Shown: positions 35,194-45,938, counted from the stretch's first letter. The stretch is 64,000 bases of DNA from Betaproteobacteria bacterium HGW-Betaproteobacteria-14 (GCA_002840845.1 PHCS01000004.1:39468-103467), one strand, 5' to 3'. Notes: generated by a model not told the origin, from the letters alone. Program-made: numbers and translations.

Positions 35194-36546
35194 TCAATTG
35201 TCCCTCAGCCGCGTGACGAGTGCGTCAGCCTCGCCCTGGCCAAAGGACAGATGCAAGGAGTCGCCTGTGACGAGTTGTGATGCGGCATTGACGATGCTGC
35301 CGTCGGCTTTGCGAACGAGACTGTAGCCTCGCTGAAGCACGGCATGGGGCGCGAGATGATTGAGGTTGGCTGCGAGGCGTTCCAGACGATTCCTATGTCG
35401 GTAAAGGCCGGCCGATGAGGCTGTACGCATTCGCAACGCGACCTCATCCAGATTGCGTTGAGCAAAGCGAATATCCGGGCTGCTGAGTGCGAAGCGCGCC
35501 TTGATCCGCTGCAAGTCGGCGAGACCGGAAGTGATGCGCCGACCCAGGCCGGCGACAAGACGGGTGGCAAGATGCGATATCTCGGCGCGCAAGCGGGCCA
35601 GGCGCTCGCCGGGATGAATCAATCGGCGGCCGAGCAAGTCGATACGCTGCATGTAATCCTGCAGTCCTCGACGCGCTTCTGCGACCAAGGCTGTTGCCAG
35701 GCGGAGCAACTCGCCTTGCGCTTCGACGTACCCCGCGCTCGCCAGTTCGGCGGCGGCCGTGGGAGTGGCGGCACGACAGTCAGCTACGAGATCTGCGATG
35801 GTAGTGTCGGTTTCATGGCCGATGCCTGTGATGACCGGAATGCGGCAGGCATCTATGGCACGCACAACGCCCTCCTCGTTGAAAGCCCACAGGTCCTCGA
35901 TGCTGCCGCCGCCTCTTGAAACCAGGAGCAGGTCGCACTCTGCGCGGTTTGCCGCCAATCGGATGGCGTCCGCGATGTTGGCGCCGGCAGCTTCGCCCTG
36001 TACCAGCGTAGGATAAATAATCACGGGTAGATGGGGTGCGCGACGCGAAAGGGAAGCCAATATGTCGTGCAGCGCGGCTGCTTGCAAAGAAGTCACGATA
36101 CCGATGCGGCGCGGATAGCGCGGCAACGGCTGCCTGCGTTCAGGCGCGAAAAGGCCTTCGCCTTCGAGCTTGTCACGCAAACGTGAGAAAGCTTCGTACA
36201 GGGCACCAATCCCAGCTTGCCGCATGGATTCGACATTAAGCTGGAAGCCACCGCGCGCCTCATAGATTGTGACAAGGGCACGAACCTCGACGCGTAGTCC
36301 ATCCTGAATCCGAAAGGGCAGCAACTGAGCTCGATTGCGGAACATGACGCAATCAACCTGTGCGTTTTCATCTTTCAGTGCAAAGTAGACATGACCGGAG
36401 GCCGGACGTCGCAAGTTCGAGACTTCACCTCCAACCCAGAGCAGCGGAAAGCGTTCTTCTAGCGCTTGGCGCGCAATACGGTTGAGCGCGGAAACGCTGA
36501 GTATTCCATCGCTGGATACGGGAAGAGTATCTGTTTTTTCAAGCAT
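35194..36546 (-). CDS. xseA: Exodeoxyribonuclease VII large subunit XseA
   Basis: XseA with XseB degrades single-stranded DNA. The 450-residue protein has an N-terminal OB fold (LWVGGEVSNLRRPASGHVYF), the catalytic domain (PRRIGIVTSLQAAALHDILA, SRGGGSIEDLWAFNEEGVVR, GIGHETDTTIADLVADCRAA) and a C-terminal coiled coil ending VLQRGYSLVRKADG. Length is typical. XseB is not in the window. It is divergent from exbB across a region with DnaA boxes. Confidence 0.97.
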   Translation of the reverse strand: MLEKTDTLPVSSDGILSVSALNRIARQALEERFPLLWVGGEVSNLRRPASGHVYFALKDENAQVDCVMFRNRAQLLPFRIQDGLRVEVRALVTIYEARGGFQLNVESMRQAGIGALYEAFSRLRDKLEGEGLFAPERRQPLPRYPRRIGIVTSLQAAALHDILASLSRRAPHLPVIIYPTLVQGEAAGANIADAIRLAANRAECDLLLVSRGGGSIEDLWAFNEEGVVRAIDACRIPVITGIGHETDTTIADLVADCRAATPTAAAELASAGYVEAQGELLRLATALVAEARRGLQDYMQRIDLLGRRLIHPGERLARLRAEISHLATRLVAGLGRRITSGLADLQRIKARFALSSPDIRFAQRNLDEVALRMRTASSAGLYRHRNRLERLAANLNHLAPHAVLQRGYSLVRKADGSIVNAASQLVTGDSLHLSFGQGEADALVTRLRDN

Positions 36547-36872
36547 CCGAGGATTCTAGCTGAGGCCTTCTATCACTTTCGTTAATAGTAGAGTCAGTCG
36601 ATAGTGCGCCCTATAGCGCTAGATATTAACATGTTGATTAATAATGACAATAAATCTAGCCTCATTTTGCATCGAAGTAAGAAAAACTCTTACGAGAAGC
36701 CGACTTACTCAATACACCCACGCATTATTCACACACTTATCCACAACTTTTGTGGATAAAGAAATTGTCGTATCTCGCCGACATGGCGAGATACGGTTTC
36801 CCCGTTTCTTCTTGCCGAAACATGATCGCCAATATAAAGTTCGCCGTTGATCAAAAACAACTGGAGCCACGC
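36547..36872. other. xseA/exbB intergenic region with DnaA boxes
   Basis: About 326 bases without a gene, clearly AT-richer than its surroundings. The left half (36590-36660) is an A/T-rich block with TTAATAATGACAATAAAT; the right half holds three DnaA-box matches at 36725-36759. exbB starts at a GTG with GGAG six bases upstream. Promoters for xseA and exbB must lie here but are not distinct. Confidence 0.5.
36725..36759. promoter_or_regulatory. Cluster of three DnaA boxes
   Basis: TTATTCACA (36725-36733), TTATCCACA (36737-36745) and, inverted, TGTGGATAA (36751-36759). The last two form a perfect 10-bp inverted repeat with a 3-base centre. Two of the three match the strict consensus. dnaA, dnaN and other usual origin neighbours are absent. 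Confidence 0.6.
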
Positions 36873-37481
36873 GTGTTCGCCATCATCCAAGCTGCAGGCT
36901 GGCCTATCTGGCCGCTCTTGCTCGCCTCGATACTTGCTGTCGCCTTTATCATCGAGAGATCGCTAGCGCTGCGCCGGAGCAAGGTTGTACCCGATGGCCT
37001 GCTGCAAAGCATAGTGGCCGAATATCGCCAAGGCGGAGTCAATGAAGACATGATTCAACGCGTTGCCCGGCATTCGCCGTTGGGCCGGGTATTGTCGGCG
37101 GGTCTTCGTAATGTCAAGAGTACGCGCGAAGCGATGAAGGAGTCCATTGAAGAGGCTGGACGCGGCGTCACGCATGAGTTGGAGCGCTTCCTTACCAGCC
37201 TTGGCACCATTGCTTCGATCGCTCCTTTGATGGGTCTGTTCGGCACCATTGTCGGCATGATCGAGATTTTCGGAGCGCAAAGCCCGGCGACCGCGAACCC
37301 TCAGCAACTTGCCCACGGCATTTCGATTGCGCTCTATAACGCGGGTTTCGGCATATTGATTGCCATTCCGGCCATGATCTTCTACAGATATTTCAGGGCT
37401 CTTGTAGATGGTTTCGTCGTCGAAATGGAGCAGCAGGCGATCAAACTCGTCGAGTTGGTGCACGGCCAGCGCGCAGGCTGA
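36873..37481 (+). CDS. exbB: ExbB/TolQ/MotA family proton-channel protein
   Basis: A 202-residue inner-membrane protein with three membrane helices. The first is in PIWPLLLASILAVAFIIERS; the other two are near GTIASIAPLMGLFGTIVGMI and IALYNAGFGILIAIPAMIFY. With ExbD it forms a proton-driven motor for TonB-type transport. The GTG start is chosen because GGAG lies six bases before it and family members begin FAIIQAAGWPIWP; a longer frame from 36750 is unlikely. It lies 11 bases before exbD. No tonB gene is adjacent, so it could serve another outer-membrane or envelope task. Confidence 0.9.
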   Translation: MFAIIQAAGWPIWPLLLASILAVAFIIERSLALRRSKVVPDGLLQSIVAEYRQGGVNEDMIQRVARHSPLGRVLSAGLRNVKSTREAMKESIEEAGRGVTHELERFLTSLGTIASIAPLMGLFGTIVGMIEIFGAQSPATANPQQLAHGISIALYNAGFGILIAIPAMIFYRYFRALVDGFVVEMEQQAIKLVELVHGQRAG

Positions 37482-37492
37482 AGCGGACAATC

Positions 37493-37912
37493 ATGAACTT
37501 CCAGCGTGGGCAATTCCGCGAGGAGCCCGAAATCAATCTGATCCCCATGATTGATGTATTGCTCGTTATCCTCATCTTCCTGATGATCACGACAACCTAC
37601 TCCAAATTCTCAGGCCTTGAGATCAACTTACCGACGGCGGATGCTACCCAGACTCAGGACAAGCCAAATGAAATCAATGTCGTTGTCAGCGCGAGCGGGG
37701 ACGTAATGGTTAACCGCCTGGCGGTCGGGGCGAGGGATGTCGAGGCCATCAGCGTGGCGCTGCGCCGCGCCGGCGGCAGCGGGGCGGAACCGGTGGTGGT
37801 GATCAATGCCGATGCAAAGACGGCGCACCAGAGCGTGATCGACGTCATGCAGGCTGCGCAGCTATCCGGCTACAGCCACATTTCCTTTGCCACGCAGAAC
37901 ACGTCGCGCTAG
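37493..37912 (+). CDS. exbD: ExbD/TolR family protein
   Basis: A 139-residue protein with a short cytosolic start, one membrane helix (NLIPMIDVLLVILIFLMITT, with the conserved proton-relay aspartate) and a periplasmic domain ending VMQAAQLSGYSHISFATQNT. It partners ExbB encoded just upstream. Together they transduce proton motive force across the envelope. In related bacteria this pair precedes lpxK and kdsB. A hairpin follows before lpxK. Confidence 0.93.
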   Translation: MNFQRGQFREEPEINLIPMIDVLLVILIFLMITTTYSKFSGLEINLPTADATQTQDKPNEINVVVSASGDVMVNRLAVGARDVEAISVALRRAGGSGAEPVVVINADAKTAHQSVIDVMQAAQLSGYSHISFATQNTSR

Positions 37913-37933
37913 GGAGATCCCGGCAGTATCATG

Positions 37934-37964
37934 CGCCACACGCTTGCGTGTGGCGTTTTATTTT
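37934..37964 (+). terminator. Intrinsic terminator between exbD and lpxK
   Basis: A perfect 10-bp stem (CGCCACACGC / GCGTGTGGCG) with a 2-base loop is followed by TTTTATTTT. It lies 22 bases after exbD and 15 bases before lpxK, so lpxK may depend on read-through or another promoter. Confidence 0.8.
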
Positions 37965-37978
37965 CTGGCAGGAATAGC

Positions 37979-38989
37979 ATGGGGTTGAAACAGCGGATCA
38001 CAGAGGGATGGCAAAGCCGAAGCGTGCTTTCAGTCCTCTTGTTGCCGGTAGCGCTATTGTTTGCACTGTTAGTGAATTGCCGCCGTCATGCATATCGCCT
38101 GGGGTGGATGGGAACCGTCAAACTGCCTGTGCCTGTAGTTGTCATCGGCAACATAACCGCTGGCGGCAGCGGAAAGACACCCCTCGTGCTTTACGTAGTG
38201 CAGGCACTGGCCAGGCGTGGCTGGCGGCCCGGCATTGTCAGTCGCGGCTTTGGTGGCCGTGTGCAAGGCATCCATGCGGTGTCGCCTGAGAGCGATGCAA
38301 CGCTCGTCGGCGACGAGCCACTGCTGCTGGCGCGCAGGGCAGGCTGTCCGGTCTTTGTCGGTCGCGATCGCGTGGCGGCGGCACAGGCGCTCATGTCCGC
38401 CCATCCCGACTGCAATGTGCTGATCGCTGACGACGGACTGCAGCATTTGCGTCTGGGGCGTGACGTCGAGCTCGTCGTGATTGACGAGCGCGGCATCGGC
38501 AACGGATGGCCGCTGCCAGCAGGCCCATTGCGTGAGTGTCCTGCGCGGATAAATGAGGCACATGCCCTGGTACTGAATGGCGATGCGCCCGTTCCAGCGG
38601 GGGTGGAGCCGCGCCTGATGTTCGGCATGCACCTTGTAGGCGATCGTTTCCACAACCTGCACGATCCGCAGCGCACTTGCGGTGTCGAAGCGTTTCGCGG
38701 ACGACGGCTGCATGCACTTGCGGGCATAGGCCATCCTGCGCGATTTTTCCGGCAACTCGAACGTATGGGTCTGCGCGCAGTGCAGCATGCCTTTCCGGAT
38801 CATCATGCTTTTCGCAAAGCCGATCTCGCATTCGTGGGCGACGGCATCATGCTGATGACCGAGAAAGATGCGGTAAAATGCCAAGCCTTTGCGCCGCCGG
38901 AAACCTGGGTGTTTCCGGTCGAGGCGCAGTTGGATCCCGATCTTGCGCAATGGCTGGTGGAGAAACTCAATGGATGCCAGACTGCTTGA
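37979..38989 (+). CDS. lpxK: Tetraacyldisaccharide 4'-kinase LpxK
   Basis: LpxK phosphorylates the lipid A disaccharide at the 4' position in the inner membrane. The 336-residue protein has an N-terminal hydrophobic segment ([20 protein letters not shown]), the P-loop [17 protein letters not shown] near residues 55-71 and the acidic [20 protein letters not shown]. The C-terminal region has [17 protein letters not shown] and [10 protein letters not shown]. Length is normal. AGGA precedes the ATG. Its end overlaps the Trm112-like gene by 20 bases, as is common for this pair. Confidence 0.96.
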   Translation: MGLKQRITEGWQSRSVLSVLLLPVALLFALLVNCRRHAYRLGWMGTVKLPVPVVVIGNITAGGSGKTPLVLYVVQALARRGWRPGIVSRGFGGRVQGIHAVSPESDATLVGDEPLLLARRAGCPVFVGRDRVAAAQALMSAHPDCNVLIADDGLQHLRLGRDVELVVIDERGIGNGWPLPAGPLRECPARINEAHALVLNGDAPVPAGVEPRLMFGMHLVGDRFHNLHDPQRTCGVEAFRGRRLHALAGIGHPARFFRQLERMGLRAVQHAFPDHHAFRKADLAFVGDGIMLMTEKDAVKCQAFAPPETWVFPVEAQLDPDLAQWLVEKLNGCQTA

Positions 38990-39152
38990 AATACTCGTCT
39001 GCCCGGTCTGCAAGGGACCGCTCGATTATCGCAAGGCCAAGCAGGAACTGGTGTGCAAGGCGTGCAAGCTGGCTTATCCGGTGCGCGACGACATCCCGGT
39101 GATGCTGGAAGAGGAAGCGCGTCAATTGAGCCACGAAGAAGCGGCGGGCTGA
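38970..39152 (+). CDS. Trm112/YcaR family small zinc-binding protein
   Basis: A 60-residue protein ([20 protein letters not shown]) with two CxxC pairs (CPVC and CKAC) that form a zinc knuckle, ending with a family-like [16 protein letters not shown]. Bacterial Trm112-like proteins are found beside kdsB in many proteobacteria; their role is not settled. It overlaps the lpxK end and precedes kdsB by 29 bases, so all three are likely cotranscribed. Confidence 0.92.
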   Translation: MDARLLEILVCPVCKGPLDYRKAKQELVCKACKLAYPVRDDIPVMLEEEARQLSHEEAAG

Positions 39153-39181
39153 ACGTCTGCCGCAGGCGGAGGAAGGATACG

Positions 39182-39949
39182 GTGTCGTTCAAAGTCGTCA
39201 TCCCCGCCCGTTTTGCATCCAGCCGACTTCCCGGCAAGCCGCTGGCCGATATCGCAGGAAAACCCATGGTCGTGAGAGTTGCCGAGCGCGCCGCAAGAAG
39301 CGGCGCATCGGAAATCCTTGTCGCGACCGATCATGAGGATGTACGCGACGCGGTGGAGCGGCATGGTTTTCGCGTCGTGATGACCCGTGCAGACCACACC
39401 AGCGGCACGGATCGCCTTGCCGAAGTGGCCGCCGCGCAGGGCTGGCATGAGGATGTCATCGTGGTCAACGTCCAGGGCGACGAGCCGCTCATCGAGCCGG
39501 CGCTCATCGACCAAGTGGCCCGCGAACTAGAGTGTGATGCTGATGCGGCCGTGGCCACTGCATGCCATCTCATTGAGTCAATCGAAGACTTCCTCAATCC
39601 GAACGTGGTCAAGGTGGTGCGCGATGCGCGCGGCCATGCCCTTTATTTCAGCCGGGCGCCGATTCCCTGGCCGCGCGATGCCTTTGCGGTAGACCGCTGC
39701 CATTTGCCTGGGGGGCTGGATGCCAGACGACATATCGGCATCTATGCCTATCGGGTTGCCTTCCTGCGCCACTACGGCGCGCTCGGACCTTCACCCAACG
39801 AAGAGATTGAGTCGCTCGAACAGTTGCGCGTTCTATGGCACGGCTTTCGTCTTCGCGTAGCGGATGTTGCGGCAGTTCCCGAGCCGGGAGTTGATACAGC
39901 CGAAGACTTGGCGCGAATACGTTGTAAGTTTGACGTAAGGAAGGATTAG
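39182..39949 (+). CDS. kdsB: CMP-KDO synthetase KdsB
   Basis: KdsB activates KDO with CTP for lipopolysaccharide core assembly. The 255-residue protein begins [20 protein letters not shown] and shows [14 protein letters not shown] and the substrate region [12 protein letters not shown] near residue 160, with [15 protein letters not shown] downstream. The GTG start is supported by GGAGGAAGG five or so bases upstream. A weak hairpin (CTCGGAT/ATCCGAG near 39967-39986) lies between it and adk but lacks a T-run. Confidence 0.96.
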   Translation: MSFKVVIPARFASSRLPGKPLADIAGKPMVVRVAERAARSGASEILVATDHEDVRDAVERHGFRVVMTRADHTSGTDRLAEVAAAQGWHEDVIVVNVQGDEPLIEPALIDQVARELECDADAAVATACHLIESIEDFLNPNVVKVVRDARGHALYFSRAPIPWPRDAFAVDRCHLPGGLDARRHIGIYAYRVAFLRHYGALGPSPNEEIESLEQLRVLWHGFRLRVADVAAVPEPGVDTAEDLARIRCKFDVRKD

Positions 39950-40003
39950 CGGTACCTTAGCGCCCTCGGATAAAAACATCCGAGAAATCATATAGTTATA
40001 TAA

Positions 40004-40678
<675 letters not shown>

Positions 40679-40726
40679 GGCCGGCCATTATTTCTTTTGT
40701 AGATGGTATAATGTGAGGTTATGGGT

Positions 40727-41980
40727 ATGAAAAACGCCTTTTATGCGCAGTCCGGCGGCGTGACCGCCGTCATCAACGCCTCTGCTTGCGGCGTGATCGA
40801 GACTGCGCGCAAACACAAGGGCAAGATCGGCAAGGTCTATGCCGGCCGCAACGGCATCATAGGCGCACTGACGGAAGACCTGATCGACACCAGCAAGGAG
40901 TCCGCCAAGGCCATCGCCGCGTTGCGCCACACGCCCTCGGGCGCCTTCGGCTCCTGCCGCTACAAGTTGAAGGGCATCGAAGAACACCGGGCCCAGTACG
41001 AGCGCCTGATCGAGGTGTTCAAGGCGCACAATATCGGTTACTTCTTCTATAACGGCGGCGGCGACTCGGCCGATACCTGTCTCAAGGTATCCCAGTTGTC
41101 CGAGAGCATGGGCTATCCCATTGTCGCCGTGCACGTGCCTAAAACAGTCGATAACGACCTGCCCATCACGGACAACTGCCCGGGGTTTGGCTCGGTGGCG
41201 AAATACATCGCTGTTTCGACGCTTGAAGCCACGTTCGATGTTGCCTCGATGGCGAAGACGTCCACCAAAGTCTTCGTGCTCGAAGTGATGGGCCGCCACG
41301 CAGGATGGATCGCAGCGGCGGGCGGGATGGCGGCGACGAAGGATATGGATCTGCCTATCCTTATCCTGTTTCCGGAGATCGCCTTCGACCAGAAGAAATT
41401 CCTTTCCAGGGTCGAAGCGATGGTCAAGAAGCATGGCTACTGTACGGTGGTGGTGTCTGAAGGCGTCAAGGGCGCCGACGGCAAGTTCCTCTCGGATCAG
41501 GGGCTGCGCGATGCCTTTGGCCATGCGCAACTGGGCGGCGTGGCGCCGGTCATCGCCAGCATCGTCAAGGAGAACCTCGGTCTTAAATATCATTGGGGCG
41601 TGGCCGACTACCTGCAGCGCGCTGCACGACACATTGCCTCGAAGAGCGACGTTGCGCAGGCTTATGCGACGGGCAAGGCTGCGGTGGAACTGGCCCTCAA
41701 GGGGCGCAATTCGGTGATGCCGGCGATCAAGCGCGTTTCCGACAAGCCGTACAAATGGACTATCGAGGTGGCCGAGTTGAAGAACGTGGCGAACAAGGAA
41801 AAATTCATGCCGCGCGACTTCATCACCAAGGACGGCTTCGGCATTACCGAGAAATGCCGCAAGTACCTGGCTCCGCTCATTCAGGGCGAGGACTATCCAC
41901 CTTACAAGAACGGCTTGCCGCAATACGTGCGCCTGAAGAATGTCGGCGTGAAGAAGAAGCTGAAGCAGTTCAAGATCTGA
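40727..41980 (+). CDS. pfp: Pyrophosphate-dependent phosphofructokinase
   Basis: This enzyme reversibly phosphorylates fructose-6-phosphate with pyrophosphate. The 417-residue protein is of the long PPi type. At the donor-specificity positions it reads NGGGDSADT, with Asp in place of the ATP-type Gly, and PKTVDNDLP, with Lys where ATP enzymes have PGTIDND. Both changes are diagnostic of PPi use. GTGAGG is eight bases before the second ATG, which I choose over one two codons upstream. The H+-pyrophosphatase follows within 100 bases, a pairing also reported in Methylococcus. Confidence 0.93.
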   Translation: MKNAFYAQSGGVTAVINASACGVIETARKHKGKIGKVYAGRNGIIGALTEDLIDTSKESAKAIAALRHTPSGAFGSCRYKLKGIEEHRAQYERLIEVFKAHNIGYFFYNGGGDSADTCLKVSQLSESMGYPIVAVHVPKTVDNDLPITDNCPGFGSVAKYIAVSTLEATFDVASMAKTSTKVFVLEVMGRHAGWIAAAGGMAATKDMDLPILILFPEIAFDQKKFLSRVEAMVKKHGYCTVVVSEGVKGADGKFLSDQGLRDAFGHAQLGGVAPVIASIVKENLGLKYHWGVADYLQRAARHIASKSDVAQAYATGKAAVELALKGRNSVMPAIKRVSDKPYKWTIEVAELKNVANKEKFMPRDFITKDGFGITEKCRKYLAPLIQGEDYPPYKNGLPQYVRLKNVGVKKKLKQFKI

Positions 41981-42077
41981 GAAAAGATATTGCGCGGCGC
42001 CAAGGCGCCGCGCGCACAGCAGGCAGTTAGGGGGGGCGGCATCCGCCGTCGGTATTGATTCGATAGAGGAGGAGTAA

Positions 42078-44138
42078 ATGTCAGCAGGACTGATTTTCGC
42101 GCTCGTCTGCGCCTTCGTGGCTATCGCCTACGGCGCATGGCAGACGAGCTGGATTGTCGCGCAGCCAACGGGCAACGACCGTATGCGCCAGATCGCCGCG
42201 GCGATCCAGGAAGGGGCGCAGGCTTATCTCAACCGCCAGTACAAGACCATCGGCATGGTCGGCGTGGTGCTGTTCCTGATCATCGGGCTTGTGCCGGCGC
42301 TGGGCTGGTCGACCGCTATTGGCTTCCTCATCGGCGCGGTGCTGTCCGGCGCGGCCGGTTATATCGGCATGAACGTTTCCGTGCGCGCCAACGTGCGCAC
42401 CGCCGAAGCTGCGCGCAACGGCATCGGTCCGGCGCTGGACGTTGCTTTCAAGGGCGGCGCCATTACAGGCATGCTGGTGGTCGGTCTCGGCCTGCTCGGC
42501 GTGGCCGGATACTACGCCTTCCTCAAGGCCAACGCCCCGGCGGATGCCACCATCGACCACATCATCCATCCGCTGATCGGTCTGGGTTTCGGCTCCTCGC
42601 TGATTTCCATTTTCGCCCGACTCGGCGGCGGCATCTTCACCAAGGGCGCGGACGTCGGTGCCGACCTTGTGGGCAAGGTGGAAGCCGGCATACCTGAAGA
42701 CGACCCGCGCAACCCCGCGGTGATTGCCGACAACGTCGGCGACAACGTCGGCGACTGTGCCGGCATGGCGGCAGACCTGTTCGAAACCTATGCCGTGACG
42801 ACGGTAGCGACCATGCTGCTCGGCTCGCTGATGCTGAAGGCCAACGCGGAAGCGGCGGTGATCTACCCGCTGGCGCTGGGCGGCTTTTCCATTATCGCCT
42901 CGATCATCGGCGTATTCTTCGTCAAGGCACGCGAAGGCGGCAAGATCATGAATGCCCTCTACCGCGGTCTGATCGTCGCCGGCGTGCTGGCGTTGATCGC
43001 TTACTACCCGCTGACCGCACACTTCATGCCGGACAACGCGCTTAACGAAGTGCTGAAGATCGAGGGCGGGGCAGTCATGCGCCTCTACGCCTGCGCCGTG
43101 ATCGGCCTCATCCTCACCGGTGCCATGGTGGTGATCACCGAGTACTACACCGGTACGGACTTCAATCCGGTGAAGCACATCGCGGAAGCCTCCACGACCG
43201 GGCACGGCACCAACATCATCGCCGGCCTCGGCGTGTCGATGAAGGCCACGGCATGGCCTGTGATGGTTGTCTGCCTGGCCATCTGGACGGCCTATGCGCT
43301 GGGCGGACTCTACGGCATCGCCATCGCCGCAACGTCAATGCTGTCCATGTCCGGCATCATAGTTGCCCTCGACGCCTACGGCCCCATCACCGACAATGCC
43401 GGCGGGATCGCGGAAATGTCGGAGTTGCCGAAGGAGGTGCGCAACGTTACCGATCCGCTGGATGCGGTGGGCAACACCACCAAGGCGGTGACCAAGGGCT
43501 ATGCGATCGGTTCCGCCGCGCTTGCCGCGCTGGTGCTGTTCGCCGACTACACCCATGCGCTGGAGTCGGCCGGCAAGATGCTGACCTTCGACCTGTCCAA
43601 TCACATGGTGATCATCGGCCTGTTCATCGGCGGCCTGATCCCCTACCTCTTCGGCGCCATGGCGATGGAAGCGGTCGGTCGCTCCGCAGGAGCGGTGGTG
43701 GTCGAGGTGCGTCGCCAGTTCAAGGAAATCGCCGGCATCATGGAAGGAACGGCGAAGCCGGAATACGGTACCTGCGTAGACATGCTGACCAAGGCGGCCA
43801 TCAAGGAGATGATGATCCCCTCGCTGCTGCCAGTGCTGGTGCCGGTACTGGTCGGCGTGCTGCTTGGCCCGCAGGCCCTCGGTGGCGTGCTCGTAGGCAC
43901 CATCGTGACCGGCCTCTTCGTGGCGATCTCCATGACCACCGGTGGCGGCGCCTGGGACAACGCCAAAAAGTACATCGAGGACGGCCACTTCGGTGGCAAG
44001 GGTTCCGAGGCCCACAAGGCAGCGGTCACCGGCGACACCGTGGGAGACCCGTACAAGGATACGGCTGGCCCGGCGGTGAACCCGCTGATCAAGATCATCA
44101 ACATCGTCGCGCTGCTGATCGTACCGCTGATCGCCTAA
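42078..44138 (+). CDS. hppA: K+-independent proton-translocating pyrophosphatase HppA
   Basis: HppA couples PPi hydrolysis to proton pumping, or makes PPi from the proton gradient. The 686-residue protein has about 16 membrane helices. The cytosolic catalytic region has [20 protein letters not shown], the acidic repeat [19 protein letters not shown] and the C-terminal [34 protein letters not shown] has Lys at the position that marks K+-independent enzymes; K+-dependent ones have Ala. It follows the PPi-phosphofructokinase and ends at a strong terminator. GAGGAGG precedes the ATG. Confidence 0.98.
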   Translation: MSAGLIFALVCAFVAIAYGAWQTSWIVAQPTGNDRMRQIAAAIQEGAQAYLNRQYKTIGMVGVVLFLIIGLVPALGWSTAIGFLIGAVLSGAAGYIGMNVSVRANVRTAEAARNGIGPALDVAFKGGAITGMLVVGLGLLGVAGYYAFLKANAPADATIDHIIHPLIGLGFGSSLISIFARLGGGIFTKGADVGADLVGKVEAGIPEDDPRNPAVIADNVGDNVGDCAGMAADLFETYAVTTVATMLLGSLMLKANAEAAVIYPLALGGFSIIASIIGVFFVKAREGGKIMNALYRGLIVAGVLALIAYYPLTAHFMPDNALNEVLKIEGGAVMRLYACAVIGLILTGAMVVITEYYTGTDFNPVKHIAEASTTGHGTNIIAGLGVSMKATAWPVMVVCLAIWTAYALGGLYGIAIAATSMLSMSGIIVALDAYGPITDNAGGIAEMSELPKEVRNVTDPLDAVGNTTKAVTKGYAIGSAALAALVLFADYTHALESAGKMLTFDLSNHMVIIGLFIGGLIPYLFGAMAMEAVGRSAGAVVVEVRRQFKEIAGIMEGTAKPEYGTCVDMLTKAAIKEMMIPSLLPVLVPVLVGVLLGPQALGGVLVGTIVTGLFVAISMTTGGGAWDNAKKYIEDGHFGGKGSEAHKAAVTGDTVGDPYKDTAGPAVNPLIKIINIVALLIVPLIA

Positions 44139-44158
44139 GCGCAACTTGCTGCACAATG

Positions 44159-44189
44159 ACGGGCAACCTTCGGGTTGCCCGTTTTATTT
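44159..44189 (+). terminator. Intrinsic terminator of hppA
   Basis: An ACGGGCAACC / GGTTGCCCGT stem with a TTCG tetraloop is followed by TTTATTT, 20 bases after the hppA stop. Confidence 0.9.
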
Positions 44190-44200
44190 GGTGAGGTGAA

Positions 44201-45934
44201 ATGAATCAATCGTTCATCCTCTGGTCTGCCGTTCTGTGTGCTTGGCTAAGCGGGGCTGCCTGGGCGGAACTTCCTGCCCAGCCGGAAGCGGCCAGTGGTT
44301 TCGCGCCTCGCCAGGCTGCGCATGGGCGCCTGTACATGGCCGTCACTGCAAATCCGCTGGCCACCGACGCGGCAGTGGAAATCCTTCATGCCGGCGGTAC
44401 GGCGGCGGATGCCGCGATTGCTGCGCAACTTGTCCTGAATCTCGTCGAGCCGCAGTCCTCCGGACTCGGTGGCGGCGGCTTCCTGCTCTATCACGATGCG
44501 CGAGAACAACGGCTTCGCGCTTATGACGGACGCGAGACGGCACCTGCGGCGGCGCGGCCCGAACGATTCATCGGGACGGACGGCAAGCCGCTGCCATTCC
44601 AAGAGGCGGCGGTGGGCGGGAGATCGGTCGGGGTGCCGGGGCTGCCTGCGCTGCTGGATCTTGTCTATCGCAATCATGGACGGACGCTCTGGCCGCGGCT
44701 GTTTGCGCCGGCGTTGCGCCTGGCGATCGAGGGGTTTCCGCTTTCGCCCCGCCTCCACAAGCTGCTGGCGGAGGACCGCTTCCTGCGCGATGACCCGTCC
44801 GCGCGCCGCCTCTACTATGATGCCGATGGCCATCCCAAGCCGGTCGGCACGATAATCATCAATCGCGCTTATGGCTTTACGCTGTTGGCGTTGGCGCAAC
44901 ACGGCACAAGATACTTCTACGAAGGACCGATTGCGCAAGACATAGCCGAGGCGGTGCGTATGAGCGCCGGAAACCCAGGCGATCTTACCGAGGCGGATCT
45001 TGCCGGCTACAAGGTGATCGAGCGCGAACCGGTTTGCGGCGAGCGGCTGGGTGGCCATCGTGTTTGCGGCATGCCACCGCCCAGCTCGGGTGGCCTCGCC
45101 GTATTGCAGATACTGACTTTTGTGGAAACGGCGCCTGTTCCGCCGCCGCTTTCGCTTGATGGCGTTCATCGCTTCGCAGAAGCGGGTCGGCTGGCCTATG
45201 CCGATCGAGCCCGTTATCTTGCCGATCCTGCCTTCGAAAATGTGCCTGTGTCGGCCCTGCTCGATTCGGCGTACCTGGCAGCACGTGCTCAACTTATCCG
45301 TCCAGAGTTCAGCATGGGGCGGGCAATCGCGGGCGAGGTGAGCGACAGGCAGGTGCGCGGCGAGGATGCACCGGCGGAACTGCCGGCGACCACCCATCTT
45401 GCCATTGTCGATGCCGAAGGCAACGCAGTCTCCCTGACCAGTTCCATCGAGGCGGCCTTTGGCAGCCGCATCATGGTGCGTGGCTTTCTTCTCAATAATC
45501 AATTGACCGACTTCTCTTTCCGCCCCGAGGCGGATGGCAAGCCGGTGGCGAACCGCGTCGAGCCGGGCAAGCGCCCGCTCTCCTCAATGTCGCCGACCAT
45601 AGTGTACGACCGGTCCGGCCGCATAACCGCAGTGCTCGGCTCGCCGGGCGGCAGCAGGATCATCAACTATGTGGCGAAAACACTGTGGGCGATGCTGGCC
45701 CGGGATCTCTCGCCTGCAGAGGCTGCGGCGTTGCCGCATTTCGGCAGCCGCAATGGTCCGACAGAACTTGAGCGCGGCACAGCCGTCGCGGCTTTGCAGC
45801 CGCAGTTGGAGAGGTTAGGCCACGAAGTGAAGGTGGATGACATGACCAGCGGGCTATCCGTCATCCTGCGAACGGGTGACATATGGGTTGGCGCAGCCGA
45901 CCCGCGCCGCGAAGGTGCGGCGCGAGGGGAATAG
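44201..45934 (+). CDS. ggt: Gamma-glutamyltranspeptidase Ggt
   Basis: Ggt cleaves glutathione and other gamma-glutamyl compounds in the periplasm. The 577-residue precursor has a signal peptide (MNQSFILWSAVLCAWLSGAA), the large-subunit motif SSGLGGGGFLLYHD, the self-cleavage site before the catalytic threonine in PATTHLAIVDAEGNAVSLTS near residue 400, and the oxyanion region SPGGSRIINYV. Length matches the family. It follows the hppA terminator; GTGAGG precedes the ATG. No glutathione transport gene is nearby. Confidence 0.96.
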   Translation: MNQSFILWSAVLCAWLSGAAWAELPAQPEAASGFAPRQAAHGRLYMAVTANPLATDAAVEILHAGGTAADAAIAAQLVLNLVEPQSSGLGGGGFLLYHDAREQRLRAYDGRETAPAAARPERFIGTDGKPLPFQEAAVGGRSVGVPGLPALLDLVYRNHGRTLWPRLFAPALRLAIEGFPLSPRLHKLLAEDRFLRDDPSARRLYYDADGHPKPVGTIIINRAYGFTLLALAQHGTRYFYEGPIAQDIAEAVRMSAGNPGDLTEADLAGYKVIEREPVCGERLGGHRVCGMPPPSSGGLAVLQILTFVETAPVPPPLSLDGVHRFAEAGRLAYADRARYLADPAFENVPVSALLDSAYLAARAQLIRPEFSMGRAIAGEVSDRQVRGEDAPAELPATTHLAIVDAEGNAVSLTSSIEAAFGSRIMVRGFLLNNQLTDFSFRPEADGKPVANRVEPGKRPLSSMSPTIVYDRSGRITAVLGSPGGSRIINYVAKTLWAMLARDLSPAEAAALPHFGSRNGPTELERGTAVAALQPQLERLGHEVKVDDMTSGLSVILRTGDIWVGAADPRREGAARGE

Positions 45935-45938
45935 CACC

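Noticed and set aside
39960..40000. Terminator between kdsB and adk
   Set aside because: The CTCGGAT/ATCCGAG hairpin has no T-run; retained only as a remark under kdsB.
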